Part shown: piece by piece, positions 48,201-63,200 of the stretch
Layout of the letters: every line of letters starts with the position of its first letter
Numbering within the stretch: position 1 is the first letter of the stretch
From: Mermis nigrescens
Taxonomy: Eukaryota; Nematoda; Enoplea; Mermithida; Mermithidae
Length of the DNA: 64,000 bases
Assembly: GCA_036768485.1 (NCBI GenBank)
Contig: JAVLUZ010000511.1
Span: forward strand, 1,316,411 to 1,380,410
Direction of reading: 5' to 3'
Notes under the pieces: model-generated
The model's database searches: none
What the model saw: only the letters and a program-made list of their open reading frames with translations
What the model was told of the DNA's origin: nothing
Made by a program: the position numbers and the translations under genes

Positions 48201-51200
48201 ATAAACTACAACTTCGGAAGATAACCAACCCATTGTCTTCAATTCAAACACTTTAATTTAATTTAATTGAACTCAATTTCGTTAATTACTTCGCTACATC
48301 ATAGTGTCGTGAATCGTTAGCCATGGGATTGAAAACTACTTAAAATCATCCCCAAACAGCATTTTAAGGTATTTTTGGGCTATACAGGCGACCTCATATG
48401 ACACCGGTCTCCAGTGAAACCAATTGTGCTGTGGACCTATTAGTTTTGAGCTGTAACTCGGAATCAAGTTTTCAAATAATGCACGAAGTTCTGACTGTTA
48501 ATTTTATTTTTTGGTGCTTACTCATACATCAACATATAAACTTTCTCAAAATTTTATCACAATAAGTTGATTAGTATGTACTTCTAAGGGCCTTTAATCA
48601 CTTGCATATCTGATGTGATATCATGGAAAGAGAGAGGCATAATTTTTACCTTATTTTCCCAAAAATTTTTGCCATCTTCCATCTTTAAATCAGTACTTAA
48701 TAAGTCATATGTCTGCGCTGTATATGTGCAGTACTTATGCCAACATGTTTGTTTTAAAGCATTTTTTACTTTACTTCAGCACGTATTCAAATTGGAACAA
48801 GCCGAATACGTAAGAGAGGGCATAAAGTGGTCGTTTATTAATTTTTCTGACAACCAGCCATGCTTGGATCTCATTGAAGCTCGACTTGGTATATTAGACA
48901 TGCTAGTTCAGGAATGCAGGGTACATAGATTTAAATTTTTATTATGTTCGCGCGACACGCGGATTTTTTAGGAATTGCGCAGATCACGGTCTTTATAGCA
49001 AATGCGTCATATACATACACGCAACGGCTCAAAATTTTAGGGAGGGGGTCCCCGGTCATTGGGGGGGAGTAAATGACCTCCAATTTTTAGCCAAAAACGT
49101 CCAAAAAACACCTAAAAACAGCCAAAAAATTCGATTTTTTCCAAAAATCTGGGAATGGAGTCAAACATTTAATGGCTTTGGGGGATGGGGGACGACCAAC
49201 TTGGGTTGGGGATCCCTTATCTCCCCTGTTACATGTCTGGTCATATACATACATAGTTGTATGTCACTTTTATATTTTACATTTGTGTCTCACGAAATTG
49301 CGCACAATTGGTATTTTATTAAATCGTTCAAATTGGCTAAAGAATGGGTTCAAACTTAATAAAAGAGCATGATATTTCATGTAGTCAGAAATAATGATAT
49401 TGTGCGCAATCAAAGGGTGCAGAACGTTTTCTTATGAGAAATATTTTTACTGTAGCGTTCTTGGAAACTACTTCTGCTGTCTCTTCCTCATCTGCTGGGT
49501 AATTCCGTGCACGGGGTTTCGTGAGAGAGACAATAAAATTAAAGCTTTGATGCGCTGCAAATATTTTAATCAGGCCCGTATCTAGGAGGAGGATAAGGGG
49601 GCACCTGCCAACCCTCCCCCGAAATGAAATGTGAGAATGATTTTTTCATTTACTCACCCTTTGCTATTTTAAAGCAAAAATCGCCAAAAATTCTCGGCGT
49701 TTCGCGCCGAATTTTATAAGTATAATTAGAGTCTATCTAGTCTCAAACGTGTGGTTTAAACACTTCATTTTTAGTCTTTATACAACCTAAAGCATATTTT
49801 GCATCTATGTCTTCTGCTCTGCGCAGGTTTTATGCAGAAAATGAGTTTTGTTCAAGAAGCAAGAATGTCAGCAATTTTTTGGCGATGATTATGAGCTTGC
49901 TGATGAACTTTGACAATTTTTAGAGTGGATTTAGGACCGCGATTCGGCTCATTTTGTAAAAATTTCAACGTTACGACTCGAAATAAAGTGCTCTTTTTCC
50001 CCGGATCCTGCTGGGGGAGGGGGGCTTGAGCGAGCCAACCCAGACCCCATCCCTAAAAGAGATGGTTTCAATTGGATTCTCACCGTATCTAAGGTATCCA
50101 TCCAGGTAGCAAAATTTTCAAACTAAAATTCATCTTCTGGTCCCCCTTATGTTTATAAAAAACAAAATCCCCTCGGGCCTGATTTTAATATCTCCTAAGT
50201 ATGTATGATTTATGTCGTGTTTCCTTGTCCTTAGCATCCTGGCTCACAATAGGGGCAACAGTTACAACATCGGAGAATGTTGCAAAAATACCCTATTGGT
50301 TTCCTTGTCAAAGCACGTGCTCCTAACTTTCGATCATTACCGTAAGAGTTGACCCTAGCAAATGTCGATAATTTTAAAGAAAAATTAAATATGTTTAGGA
50401 AAGAAAAAAATGATCCGCTTGTGTATACATCTCACACGAAATTGGTCTGTTTTATGCGCAAAATCCTCCATCGTTGTGTCAAAAGTCGGTTTAGTTCGTC
50501 CTTATTTACATATATGAGTATACGTAATCTAACTGTTCGACACTTTAAAAAAGATTGTACAATTGTACTGACCAGACATACACAGCATGGGAATTCTGGG
50601 GGAGGGGTGTGAAATTCTTAAAAGCTTTTTTTGGCTAAAATTGTAGATACGCGTCAAAAACATCATTTTCCGTCGTTTCTGATTATGCTCTATCTTTCTG
50701 GGACGTAAAAATATAAGAAAAATTGCGTGAAAAACATCCGAAAATTCGAATAAATTGAACAAAACACAGTTAAACAATGAGCATATGGCCTGTAGAGCCG
50801 ATAATTTGACAATTTTGAGCGAGCAGATGGCTATAAAAGGTCAAAACAACACCTTTTCTACGAATTTTTTAGGGAGTGATAAGAAACTTCAAACTCTTAT
50901 CAATTTTTATCAATTCAATTCAGGTCTTCAGAAAAAGGATACATTTTAATTTCAGTTGAATCTATGAATTTTTGAAACATGAAAAAAGATTTCTTGCTAC
51001 ATAGTTCATAGCACAACTATCCTTGAATATGCTTGCGAAAAATTACAGCACATCACTCGATGCTACTTGTTTGACACCTTATTAACCAAACGCATCCACA
51101 AATTTTTTGTTGAAAATCTCACAGGTTCACAGTACATCATACGCAATCTGCTGAACGAATCCTCAGATCAGGAAGTTGTACTTTGACCTATAATAGGTTT

Positions 51201-54200
51201 TATTTTACACTTTAGGTGTTCCCTGAGTGTTATATAGTAATTTTAAATAAGGAAAAGCTTGCTTTTGGTATTTTGGATCCAATCTTTGCACAAATTGTAG
51301 TCTTTAAAATTTGCGAAGCACTGTATGTTGCTTTAATAAATTAGTGACTGCACAAAGCATATGCCAAAACATGATTTAAATGAATTATTTTTGCTCAAAG
51401 ACACGTCTCTCAGTCGATATCTATGAATTTTGAAGGAAAAAGTCACAGCTTTCTCAAACCTGGCCTAATTCCTTTCTGTTAGCAAATGTGCAATATTGAG
51501 ACAAAATTGTCCTTGCGAGCAGTGAACAACACTCTAAAGCCGAAATTCTGCTTTTTGTGCCATCGTAATGTTGTTTTCATATAAATCTTATTTATTGACC
51601 TTCATAAGGTATCTAAACAATTTTTGACATTTATGGCATAAATTTGTACAACGCTGAGCATTAAGTAAATGGACTTTGGTGTTTTACATACATATATGTT
51701 GGTGTGCACGCTTGATTTTGCACTGTAGGATCAGCTATAGTTGTTGTCAGACAGTGAACTCTTAGCACAGAACTGACAAGATATATTACATCATTTGTAG
51801 AAAGTTTCATTAATTTTACTTGAGTTATAAAGAAGTTATTGAAAAAATAAAAATGTGTCCTTTTTTTCCTAAAACCCTATACATATATAAGTACGAGTAC
51901 GTGTATGTTTCGCTTATTTGCGGATCCTGGCATTTTTCTCATGTCTTCTCTCTTAGTTGGCTAAAGCGAGTGATGCTAATTTTTTGATCAATTTGACCAA
52001 CCAAAGCCAGACGTCCTGCGCTTCGTCTTACTTCAGTATTCCATTATTTTCAAAGCCTCCGGGCCAATTCATCATCAGACATTTTGCTGGAGACGTAAAA
52101 TACAGCGTTGCTGGATTCGTTGAAAAAAACTTAGACGCTGTACACAATGAGCAAGTTGACCTTGTTAAAAATTCTAAGGTAAATAAATATGATAGCATAT
52201 CCTCGCAGTGTATCAGTAGAAGAATTATTCAACGGAATAACGATCGTATGAATAGCTGATTCATATTAATTTTTCCGGTCCAGACTTGCCTAGCTAGTAA
52301 CAGCATCGTACCACATAGTGCCATTGTGGCTAAATTATGTAAAATATGAGAAATATTGCTAGCCATTGTCGTTCAACGCTCTTTGATACTTTTTATCGTC
52401 AATCAACCCTTCCTAGCTTTCGGTAATATGTACTGGCATTTACTTTTTTTATCACAATCTTTTAGACAAATTTTATACAGTATCTAGAGCGCTTAAAACG
52501 AATCGCGTTATTCGGTCTGGGCACTGTGCAAACGCATTTCGCACAGTCATGCGAATTTTCTGCAAATAATGTCTCAGTGGTCTGGTCTTTTAGTTTGATG
52601 CATGATGGTACGGAAACGCAAAAATACAGGCAGGAATAATACATCAATTCGTATTTCGAGAAGAAAATTACAGGAATAGTTGTAAGCACAGTATATTTAC
52701 AGTGTCGTATTAATTATTAGATACAAGTAGTGATCGTACGGGGTCAGATTTTCACCCCCGATCGGGGTCGGGGTCGGGGATGAAAACCCCGGTTTTCGGG
52801 GTCGGTTGGTCAAGTGGGGTCGGGGTCGGGGTCGGGGTTGAAGATTAACAATTAACATTGCATGATTACATATCAATTTGAAAAGGATAAAAACGATACC
52901 TTCACTTGTTTGTAGAGCATACTAATAAAGCTGGTTATGTTCAACATTTTATTTCCATTCCAAGTTCAAACATGGTTTCAGCAATTTAGCATTACTTTCA
53001 ATTTTAATCACTAATCGCTCTCGCTTTTTCGTTTTCTTCCACAATTTTTTCATAACGGTTTTCTATGGCGCACTGATTGTAGAGGAGCCAATGGCGCGAA
53101 GCGCCGAAAATTTTCGAAATTTTTACCGTTTTCATGTAGAATTTACGCCTTTTTATTGACAAACAGTTCGGAAATCATAAGTGGCGCAAAGCATCAAGAA
53201 ATTCAGTCATATTTTACCGCCCTAAGACAATAATCGGCGGTGCTAAGCGCAGGAAAATTTTGACGTTTTTACTCTTTAAACTCAATTTACCGTACCGCTT
53301 AAATCATACAGAACAGATAAACTAATTGCGGCGCGAAGCGCCGAAAATTTTTAAAAATTCCTAATCCTTTTACCTTTTCTGTCCTCCTAAAAATCTCTTT
53401 CAACATGTAGAACGAGATTGTACGGCTGGGGGTCTGGGGTGGCGCTCAAGCGCCCCCAGCGAGGTCCAGAGCAGAACCCCTGAAAATTGTGTAAAAAAGC
53501 ACTCTAATTTTTAATTAGTAAAGTTAAAATTTTCGCAAATTGGCAAAATCTCGGTTCTGAATTAAGTCCAAAAAAAACTTAAAATTGATGAACACCTACA
53601 CTGCACAAAACTTCTGCGCTGAAATGCGTTTTTCGACCTCTGCTAAGTATGTAGCGCAGCAACGGGTTGCAACCAATAAGTCATTGAAAGATGTAACAAT
53701 GAGAATTTTGTTCTTACCATTCTCAGGCCCATTGGTGGCCTTCTTATTAACTAGTTCAGAAAACAGAAAATGCGCAAAAACACAAGAAAATTTGGCCTTT
53801 CCTTTCATTTAGAATAGAATTATGTGTCCTTGTAAAGAAAGATAAACAAAGCAGAGAATAGACAAATTGGTACGCAAACATCTTCGCACTTTTACTATTA
53901 TGTTCAACAAGCATGTGCAGTTTCATTCAATGTACTAATAGTGCATTAAATCACTAAAGTGCTGCGAAGTGCTGGATTATTTTAACAGATTCAAGCTTTT
54001 AAATTCATTGGATCTGTATAACAATAAATAATAATGACTCGGCGCGAAGAGCTGGAAAATTTTGACGTTTGTGCCTTTCTAAACTCAATGTTCTGGACAC
54101 ATTGCGCCAGAAAAATCAACATAATTTCTGAAAAATTCTGGAGGAATAAGCCTCCATTCCCCCCGGCTACGCCTGTGATTCAGCAGTAATTTCGGCGCAC

Positions 54201-57200
54201 TTCATAATGGAAAATATGCGAGCATGTATGTACGTCTTAACAACATGGCGACCAGGCGTACTTTTTATGAAATATCGCGAGTGTCGAGTTTAACATATTA
54301 ATTTAGCTGGTGAATGAATCGTCCTTGTTTCGAATTTATTTGCTATTTATACAATTCTTCTATGTACCAACAAATAAAATGCTATATTTCACCCCGAAAA
54401 AAGGTTCAACCCCGACTCGAAAAATCATGCCCCCGGTCGGGGGTCGGGGTTTAGGCCGGGGTTTTTCGGGGTCGGGGTCGGGGTCCCGTACGATCACTGG
54501 ATACAAGGGAAAAAAAGCGGTGAGTAATCCGGCCATTCCTAGCAGCACTTTAGGGAAAATGAATAGACAAGTAGAAAAGTAAATAGTAAACAATTAGGTA
54601 AATAAGTAAATAAATAATAAATAAATAACTTGACAATAATTTGATGATTAAAATCTGCAATAAATACCTATAGTATTTAGTCGAGTAAAACATTATAGCT
54701 GGCGACTTTAGATATCTCGTAGATAATTTTATTGCCTTTGTGCGCTCTCCTACATAATCTAGAATCTGCTTTTTTATATGCATGTCCAAGCTTCTATTTC
54801 CGTCTTTTATGATGTCTCATATTTGCTCCTTCTATCAGCTGCCATTACTGTCGGAAATCTTGTTTGACGCTGCCGAATCAGAGAACTCAAAACATGGCGT
54901 TAATCAAATGTTGCACGCTGTGAGAAGGAAATGCTTGGCTTCTCAATTTAGCATGCCTTTATCGTATGCCGTGCATTTTAAAGTGCATTTTGGAAAGAAA
55001 CTTGAGAAATCCTTAAAGTTAAACTTCTTCATAATATTCTTATTGTATATGCATACGCAGCCATCCAGGATTTTTTTCAGGGAGGGGAATCACAAACTTT
55101 GAAGTCAGATTTCTCGAGAACTATTAGCAGGTAGGCCAAAATAAAGGCATTTTTGAATGTTTCTTGATGAGCTCTATACACTGGCGAAAAACATGTTTAA
55201 AAAATTCCAAACATTTTTCGTTTTATTTGATACTCATACACGAAATCTATCGTTTAAACCTGTCTGCATTACTGATTTTTTATCATTCAATCCATTCAAA
55301 GCTTCTCAACTTGTGTATTTATACTCAATCATTGTATTTCGAACTAAAAACAACAGTAGATAAATACTCTGGTGCGAAGCGCCGGAAAAATTTGACCTGT
55401 TCTCCATGTCTTACTGAACTTTAAAGAGTTTGGAGCGATTTAGAAGGCAAAAAGTGCACATAAACACTGGCGCAAAGCGCCAGAAAATTTTTACATTTTT
55501 ATGCTGCGATACTTAATTTCGCACCTTTTTGAAGAGAAGAAATCTAATAAATTTGCTTTAACTGATAATTTTAGTAAATAGTAATTTTGATTAAATTAAT
55601 GGTGCAAAGCGCCGAAAATTGGAGCATAAACGTCAAAAATCTATATAGTTTCATATCTCAAAAGTAAAGAAACTTTCGGGAGAGATTCCCCGCTTTACCC
55701 CCCTGTATACGGGCCTTTGTACACGTGTCTGTGTATGAGGGACGTCGAACATGTCATAAACATAAAAGATATAACAATGCTATCTTTTCGACAGTTTCTG
55801 CTATCTTTTCAAGATTCAAATGGATTACATAGATCCTTTGATCTAAAAACTTTCAAGCAACATTTTTTGGCGAGTGTTTCAGTTGGAGTCCAATACAATA
55901 TTTTTCTAAATGATATTTTATGCTTTAAAAATAGATGTTTTTGGGAAAATTATTGACTAATGGCTGTCGGTAGAAATGGACAAGTTTCGCATAGGATGCC
56001 AACCTATGTATTGTGCTATTCGCTTAGTCGCTCATTCATAGATTGAACAAGTTCTTTGAATATTTTTTGGCGCATTTTTGACGATTTTTGTTTATCATGT
56101 CTTATCCGTACATGTATAGCATGGGAATTCTAGCGGGAGTCAGGCCCAAAAATTTTTAAAAAGTGTATTTGGGCTAAAAACGATGGGCACTTGTCAAAAA
56201 TCCTACTTTTTGACTTTTCGGACAATACTTCTTCTTTCTAGCACATAAAAACATAAAGAATTTCGAGAAAAATTGAAAATATCGAGCGAATTGAACAAAA
56301 TATATTCAAAAAATGTCTATATGGCGCGAAGCGACGAACATTTGAGACCTTTGAGCCAAAAATGAACTAAAAACGCTCAAAAGGCACACTCTTTTACAAT
56401 TTTTACGAAAAATCGACCATTCGTTAGGGGGGATCAGTTGCCACTCTGAAGGGGGTCAAAACCATACATGTAACACAGTGTTTTTTGTACAAGGACCATT
56501 TGTACATGTACAAAGATGGTCTCCAAAAGTCTTTGTACATTTTACACATGCAAATTTTTGTGTACTGTTATATGGTACAGTAACGATTTTAGTGTGGTAA
56601 AACAGGTTTTTTCGATCGTTGGTAGTGCATTTTAGCTCATTTATGGGTTTCTGACGCCAAAAATTGCTAAAAATTGTCTCAAAACGGCGCGAAGCGCCGA
56701 AAAGTTTGACAATTTTCTATTATAAATGCAAATTCTGCCATTTTAAAGATATATGGGACAAACAAATTTCTTGGAGTTTTACACCTTTTTACAGTTTGTG
56801 TCTTCCCAAAAATCTTTGTACATGTACCAAGGCGGTCCTGAAAAGTCTTTGTACATCAGGGAAAATCTTTGCTGAATACAAAAACCGTGATGTAACGGCT
56901 CGAAATTGGGCTTTTCCGGCTATTTTTTATGGGGGGGGGGTGAAGGACCTCCAATTTTTGGCCTAAAACGGCCGAAAACGCCCAGAAACGGCCGAGAAAA
57001 TTCCCCTGAACCGCTCAAGAACACATATGGTCTTATCTCATAATATTCTTTCTTGTGAGATAGAGATGCATCGGAATTTCGGACATGTGCTAATTTTCTT
57101 AGTCTTAGTTTAAGCAATCATTGCACGACTTATGTCTTGCTCTCAATGCGACGATGCCTCATTACATCCGCTGTATAAAGCCGAATGATTACAAAATTCC

Positions 57201-60200
57201 GTTTGATTTGTCAACTGTTCGCACAGTGGAACAGCTGAGGGCTTGTGGTGTATTGGAAACGATACGAATTTCGGCTTCTGGATATCCGTCCAGGTATATA
57301 GAGCTTTAAAGCACAATTGTGCTTGAATGAAAAATGTAAAATTTGTCGGAATTGATGATTAAATTCTAGAAATCTGAAATTTTTAATCAGAAATCGAAAC
57401 ATAATTTATAAATTCAAGAGTTAAAAATAATATCGATAAAAAAACGGAAAATATGGGGCAAAAGTGCATACAGTAGGAGTATTTTTATGTAAAACATTAT
57501 TGTCGTATAAAAATTGCGACAAAAAACTCAAGAGTGCGTATGCATAGCATACGTTTTTAACTGGAGCATTCTTTTCCTTCACCCCAAGTCAGTCATTCCC
57601 AAAAGCTAAGATTCTTTACCGCCTCCCGTTCTTTGGTAAAAACTTCCGTTTCAGAGTATCATCTTCCAAAGCAGGTCATCCCCAAAGACTGATTTTTTAT
57701 CCCTCCCTCTGATTTTCCAAAAAATTAAATTTTGAGCTGTTCTTATATGCGGCTAGCATCAAAGCTAAATTGCACGCAATTAAAAACGTTAGAGTACGAG
57801 TAGATGAACATGGAAAATAGGAAACTTTTAATTAAATTAATGGAATCATAGATATGCGCGCTCGAAGTTGCCAGGGTTACGTGACCCTTCTAGTATTACG
57901 TGATCGGTGACTGAGCTGCATAACTATAATACCAGTGGCGAACATACATACATGTACAGCATACATAAGAATTCTGCGGGGGAGGGGTCACGTCAAAAAA
58001 TTTTTAAAAATGCCTTTTTGGGCTAAAAACGACAGGTATACGCCAAAAACACTGTTTTTAGACGTTTCGACGCTGCTCGTTCTTTCTGGAATATAAAAAA
58101 AATTTCGAAAAAATTCCAATAAAAATTGAAAAAAATTGAATAAAATATCGTCAAAAAACGTATATATGGCGCAAAGCGCTAAAAATTTGAGACTTTTGAG
58201 CTAAAAATGCTTAAAAACCAAACTTTTTAGAATTTTTACAAGAAATCGACAATTCTGTGGGGTCGCGGCCATTCTGCGGGGGGTCAGTTGCCATTCTGGG
58301 GGTGTGTCAAAACCCCCCAAACCTTCCCCAAGAACACGCATGGTGGCGAATCCTTAATTATCCCAAGGGTGTTATCCACACTTGCACAGCATGGGAATTC
58401 TGGGGAGGGGTGGTGAGATTTAGAAGTGCTTTTTTGGGCCCAGAAATGGTGGGCACGCATTAAAAACGTCCTTTTTCGGCGTTTCTGACGGAAGCATAAA
58501 AATAAAAAATTTTCAAAAAAGTTTAAAAAAGTCGTACAAATTTAACAAATATGGTCAAAACATGAGTATATGGCGCGCTGCGCCGAAAATCTGACACTTT
58601 TGAGGAAATAGATAGCTATATGCGCTTTAAAAAGCATCTTTTCTGTGGATTTTCAGGAAATTTTAGGAAACTTTTTGAAATTCGCGTATTCTGCGGATGA
58701 ATTTTTGTCTGGGGGGGGTGAAACCGTCTGAACCCCCTCCGCCAAGATGATGTATGGCGATATCCCACACAACTTTTCCTGAACAGTAGAAAGTAGTCCC
58801 GAAAATTCGCTATTCATATGCAAAATAGCGCTTTCCGAAATTTTCCGACGTGTTCTATTCAGAATTATTCCATGGCGAATTTATCCAACGAATTGAAAAT
58901 TTTGGAAATTCTACGCTTAAAATGTGCATAAGCTATTAACATTTTACCAGACATCATATACATACATACGAGCGAAAATCTTGTGAAAATTCGGTTGAAG
59001 GATGGCTGTAAAGCGGATGTATTAAAAATTTTAAAAGCATAAAGATATAGTGTTAAAAATTTTCGCTAGGTTTTGCTTTAAAAAACTACCTAAATTACTA
59101 AGTTTATCCGTTAGGAATACTCGTCAATGCCAAAAACTCTATTTTTGTCTATAATAAGGCTTCCAGTGCATAAATGTTGCTTCCAGGCTGCTTAGAAAAC
59201 TAGTAAACGACATTAATAATGATTATTATTTGGTGTGAATCACCGGAGAAACAGCAGAAATTGTGATACATAATAGTCGGAAATTATTCAAAACTGCATG
59301 TAATTTCTAATTTTTTGACACATTTTTTTGTGCTTTTTTGTGCAGTGCTTTTGTAAAAGGATGTCTGCTTTTTGTTAAATTGCATGCAAGGTCTGACGTG
59401 ATTGTTAATTGCCATCAGACAAGCACAACGTGGGAATTATGGGAGGGGGGGGTGAAATTTCGAAGTGTTTTTGGCTCAAAAACGGTAGCTTCACGTCAAT
59501 ATCATCGTTTTTCGGCGTTTAGAACGATGCTCCATTTTTTCTAGAGTCCAAAAACTGAAAAAATTCGGAATAATATCTGACAAATTCGAGCAAATTGGAA
59601 AATGCAGTCAAAAAATGAGTATATGGCCCGAGGCGCCGAAAGTTGGACACTTTTAAGCAATCATACAACTAAAAAACGTTCAAAACAGCACCTTCTCACC
59701 CAAACTGACCTGAGATACATTGGTTTAAATCTCAAAAGCTAGTTTAGGAGAGCTAGTAAAAACCCCATTTTCGATGAAATTTTTCCTATATTCTCCACAG
59801 GCTTTGCATAAAATCGTTGCTTGGTTGGGTTTGGGGCAAAATTATGAAAAATACTTAGCATAAGGTATGGATCGTAGAAAATTTGAAGCTTTTTTCAGCG
59901 AAAAAAGATTTTTCATCTTTTCTTGCATTATCTTACGGAAGAATTATGCGAGCGGCCCCCACCTTCTTTCTCCTTAAAGATAATCTGTTTCCGTCTTACC
60001 CCGATGTGCATGTGTTCATGTGTTTTTTCTTCCTTTGCTGTTTTTCAAACGAGGTTTAAAATAAATTAAAAAAACAATGGCTTTAATATTAATCATCGCA
60101 TTAATCGAAGCGGTTTTTCCAGATGGACCTATCCCGAATTTTATCTTCGTTACAAAATGTTGTTATCCAAAAAGCAAAGCGATCGATTCGAAGGAAATTC

Positions 60201-63200
60201 GCGTGATTTCGCTCAAGCTGTTTGCTCCGCTCATTTGCAAGTTAGTTTAGTTTTGTTTATTCGATGCATTACGTTGTCGCCAAACTTTATTCAGGATTAT
60301 GTAATCATTAAAACTAAATGTCTTCTCCTATGCACCTTATTCTAATCTACTATTTTTTGCGTAAAAGTTTTTTGGGAGTCAAATTTTCCCTGCTTTTCGA
60401 AGCATTTGAATCAATTTTTATGCTTTTTGTTGTCAGAATCTAAGAAGTTGATCAGCTGGGGAGACACTGGTAAAAATTTAAGCGTTCAATCAATAATCGT
60501 CAGTATTTTAATCATGCATTAATGTCATTCAGCGGAACACAACCGATGCGCAACTCTGTCACTCTGAATTTCAACTCAATTACAACAACTCGAATGTTTT
60601 CAGGAGGGCCAGTTTGAATTAGGGCATACGAAAATATTTTTTCGGACGGGACAAGTAGCTCTGCTGGAGAATGTTCGTGCACAAACGATGAAACGCTCGG
60701 CTATTGTCATTCAAGCTCATGTTAGAGGCTTTTTGGCTCGCAGACGCTTCCGAAGACTTTTAAAAGCCCTTCGAACTGTACAGGTAGTCGGAAAGGCCTG
60801 GCTGGCCTACAGGTTTGTACATATGTATACGCAGATGCATGCAAGAGTGGGGTGGGGGATCCCCCACCCAAAGTTGGTCGTCCCCCACCCCCCCCCTCCC
60901 CGTAAAGCCAGAAAATTTTCAACCCCCCCCCCGATTTTTGGAAAAAGATGATTTTTTTGTTCCTTTAGGCGATTTTTGGCCTTTTTTGGCCAAAAATTAA
61001 GGTCGCCTATCCCTTCCACCATAAAAACGACCAAGGTACCCCCTCCAAAAATTTCGAGCCGTTACACGTATGTGTAAGCGCATCTAAGCGATCTCATTTC
61101 TAACATACTTATGCAATGCATATGTGGGCAGCAACCAAATTCTGGGGGCTTCGCACCTAATTATGTGTACGTAGTATATGAGTTTCTTCTCGAAGTCATT
61201 GCAAAATTGGTAAGAAATTTATGCATTTAGAACTAACAAAATTCTCGGAATTTTCGTATATATTATACGAATTTCTTGTCAAAGTCATCGCAAAAATGGT
61301 GATAAATTTACGTATGTATTTAAGAGTTCATATGAAGTGAAATGTGCATTATAAGTAATAAAAATCTGACATTATTTTAATATAAATGATTTTAATTTTA
61401 TAGATTAAAATGAACAGTCATGCATGCTTTTAAAACTTTACAATGTTTGCCATAGTTTTTGCACGATGTTCTTGTAAGCGCCACCATTTTTCTTTCTTCT
61501 ATGGATAGTTCCTGCTTTATTAGTTGTCTTGCTTAAAACCGTTAATGTCGAAGCAAGTGAGAAATTTCATGCAGAACTATTCCCATTGGGTTTCCAGAAA
61601 GTACACTGAAGGATGAGCGTAACCTGAGTTGGTCCACAGGAAGACATGCACAGCGTGGGAATTCTGGGGGGGTGAAATTTAGAAGTGCTCATTTAGGCTC
61701 GGCTCAAAAATGGCAGATACGCGTCAAAAAGATCGTTTTTCGGCATTTCTGACGATACTCTATTTTTCAGGGCATAACAAACGTTAACAATTTTTCAAAA
61801 AATAAAAAAAATTACCAATATGAGCAAAATTTAGTTAAAAGCTGAGTATGTGGCGCGAAGCGCCGAAAATTTCCAACGTTTGAGCAAATTGATAGTTAAA
61901 AACGCTTAAAACAGCACCTTTTCTGCGATTTTTCCGGGAAGTTATGGAAAATTTTGAAAAATAGCGAATTGTGGGGGTATTTGTTTTTTATTTATTCTGT
62001 TCTATATCTAAATTTTATAACGAATCTTAATACTTATTGCCTAATGCTGAAATTAGAATTCTGAGCGTTTTTCGTCCTTAATTAAATACGAAGTTTAAGA
62101 TCACATGCACGTAACTTTAATTCTATTTTCCGTGACAGTAAAACACGTTTCGATAGTACGCAAGATGTAGCTTAGTTTTACAATTTTTAGATTTAGTTAA
62201 AAATCGTTTTGCATATCTGCTGATGTTGATGTAAATAAATTTGAAGCGCGTACTGTGTCCATGTTTATATAGTATACATACGTCGTAATAAGAAAAAAAC
62301 ATGGTTATTAGTGTTAAAACATAAAGAAAGTCGAACCCAAACCCGAAGTTCTTTAAATTCGTAAGCTCGAACCCGACGATTGAAAAATTCTAAACGCGAA
62401 CCCGAAAAAATGAAAAAACCGGGTAAAATCAACTTGGGTGTAATGTCCGACCTTTAACCTATTGACCTTAACATGCACATAGGGGGTTGCCCTTGAAGGG
62501 TCAGCCGGACAGGTACTGTCCTGCGATTCTGAGCTGCTGGAACGTTTTTTGCATGACTTTTGAGGTCAAAAGCAGTAAAAACGTCAAAAGTTTTCCGGCG
62601 CTTCGCGCCAGATTAAGTACTTTTATGTAAGTACTTTTTACTCAAAAAGCGCCCAAAATTGATAACTTTTTGCATTTTTAATGTTAAAGTGATATAATGC
62701 TGTCAAAGTGGACTAAAAATGCTTTTAAAATGCGATATTACCACGGAAAAACGTTTTATGGGCTAATTTGACCATTTCGATCGTAAAAACAGCGGGAAAA
62801 AATCGTGAACGTTAAATTGACTGTTTTGGATTTTTTGGGATTTCACCCCCCTGCCGACTCTGACCTTGTGCACCTATGCGGCACGTCCCTTAAAATTAGG
62901 GATTTTTGTTCTTGCACAGTCTTGCTTTGTACTTTAGGTACCTCAAATATTTGCAAATGCATCGAGCTGTTATTGTTATTCAAAGCAATATTCGTGCATT
63001 TGTCTGCCACAAGCGCTACAAAACAATGTTGTTGACTGTCGTTAAATTACAAACCACGTACAGAGCTCGCCTACTTCGCAGAAAGTTGTTCGAAGTAAAT
63101 TTGAAGATAATTAAATTAGCGACCGAGTTTTGATTTCGAGTCAGTGTTTTTTTTGTACAAGATCCGTTTGTACATGTACAAAGATGGTCCCAAAAAGTCT

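Noticed and set aside
54966..54976. Alternative donors GTATGC and GTGCAT for exon E13
   Set aside because: They add 15-17 residues between loop 2 and the KQSL helix or break phase; the donor at 54920 gives an ungapped family alignment.
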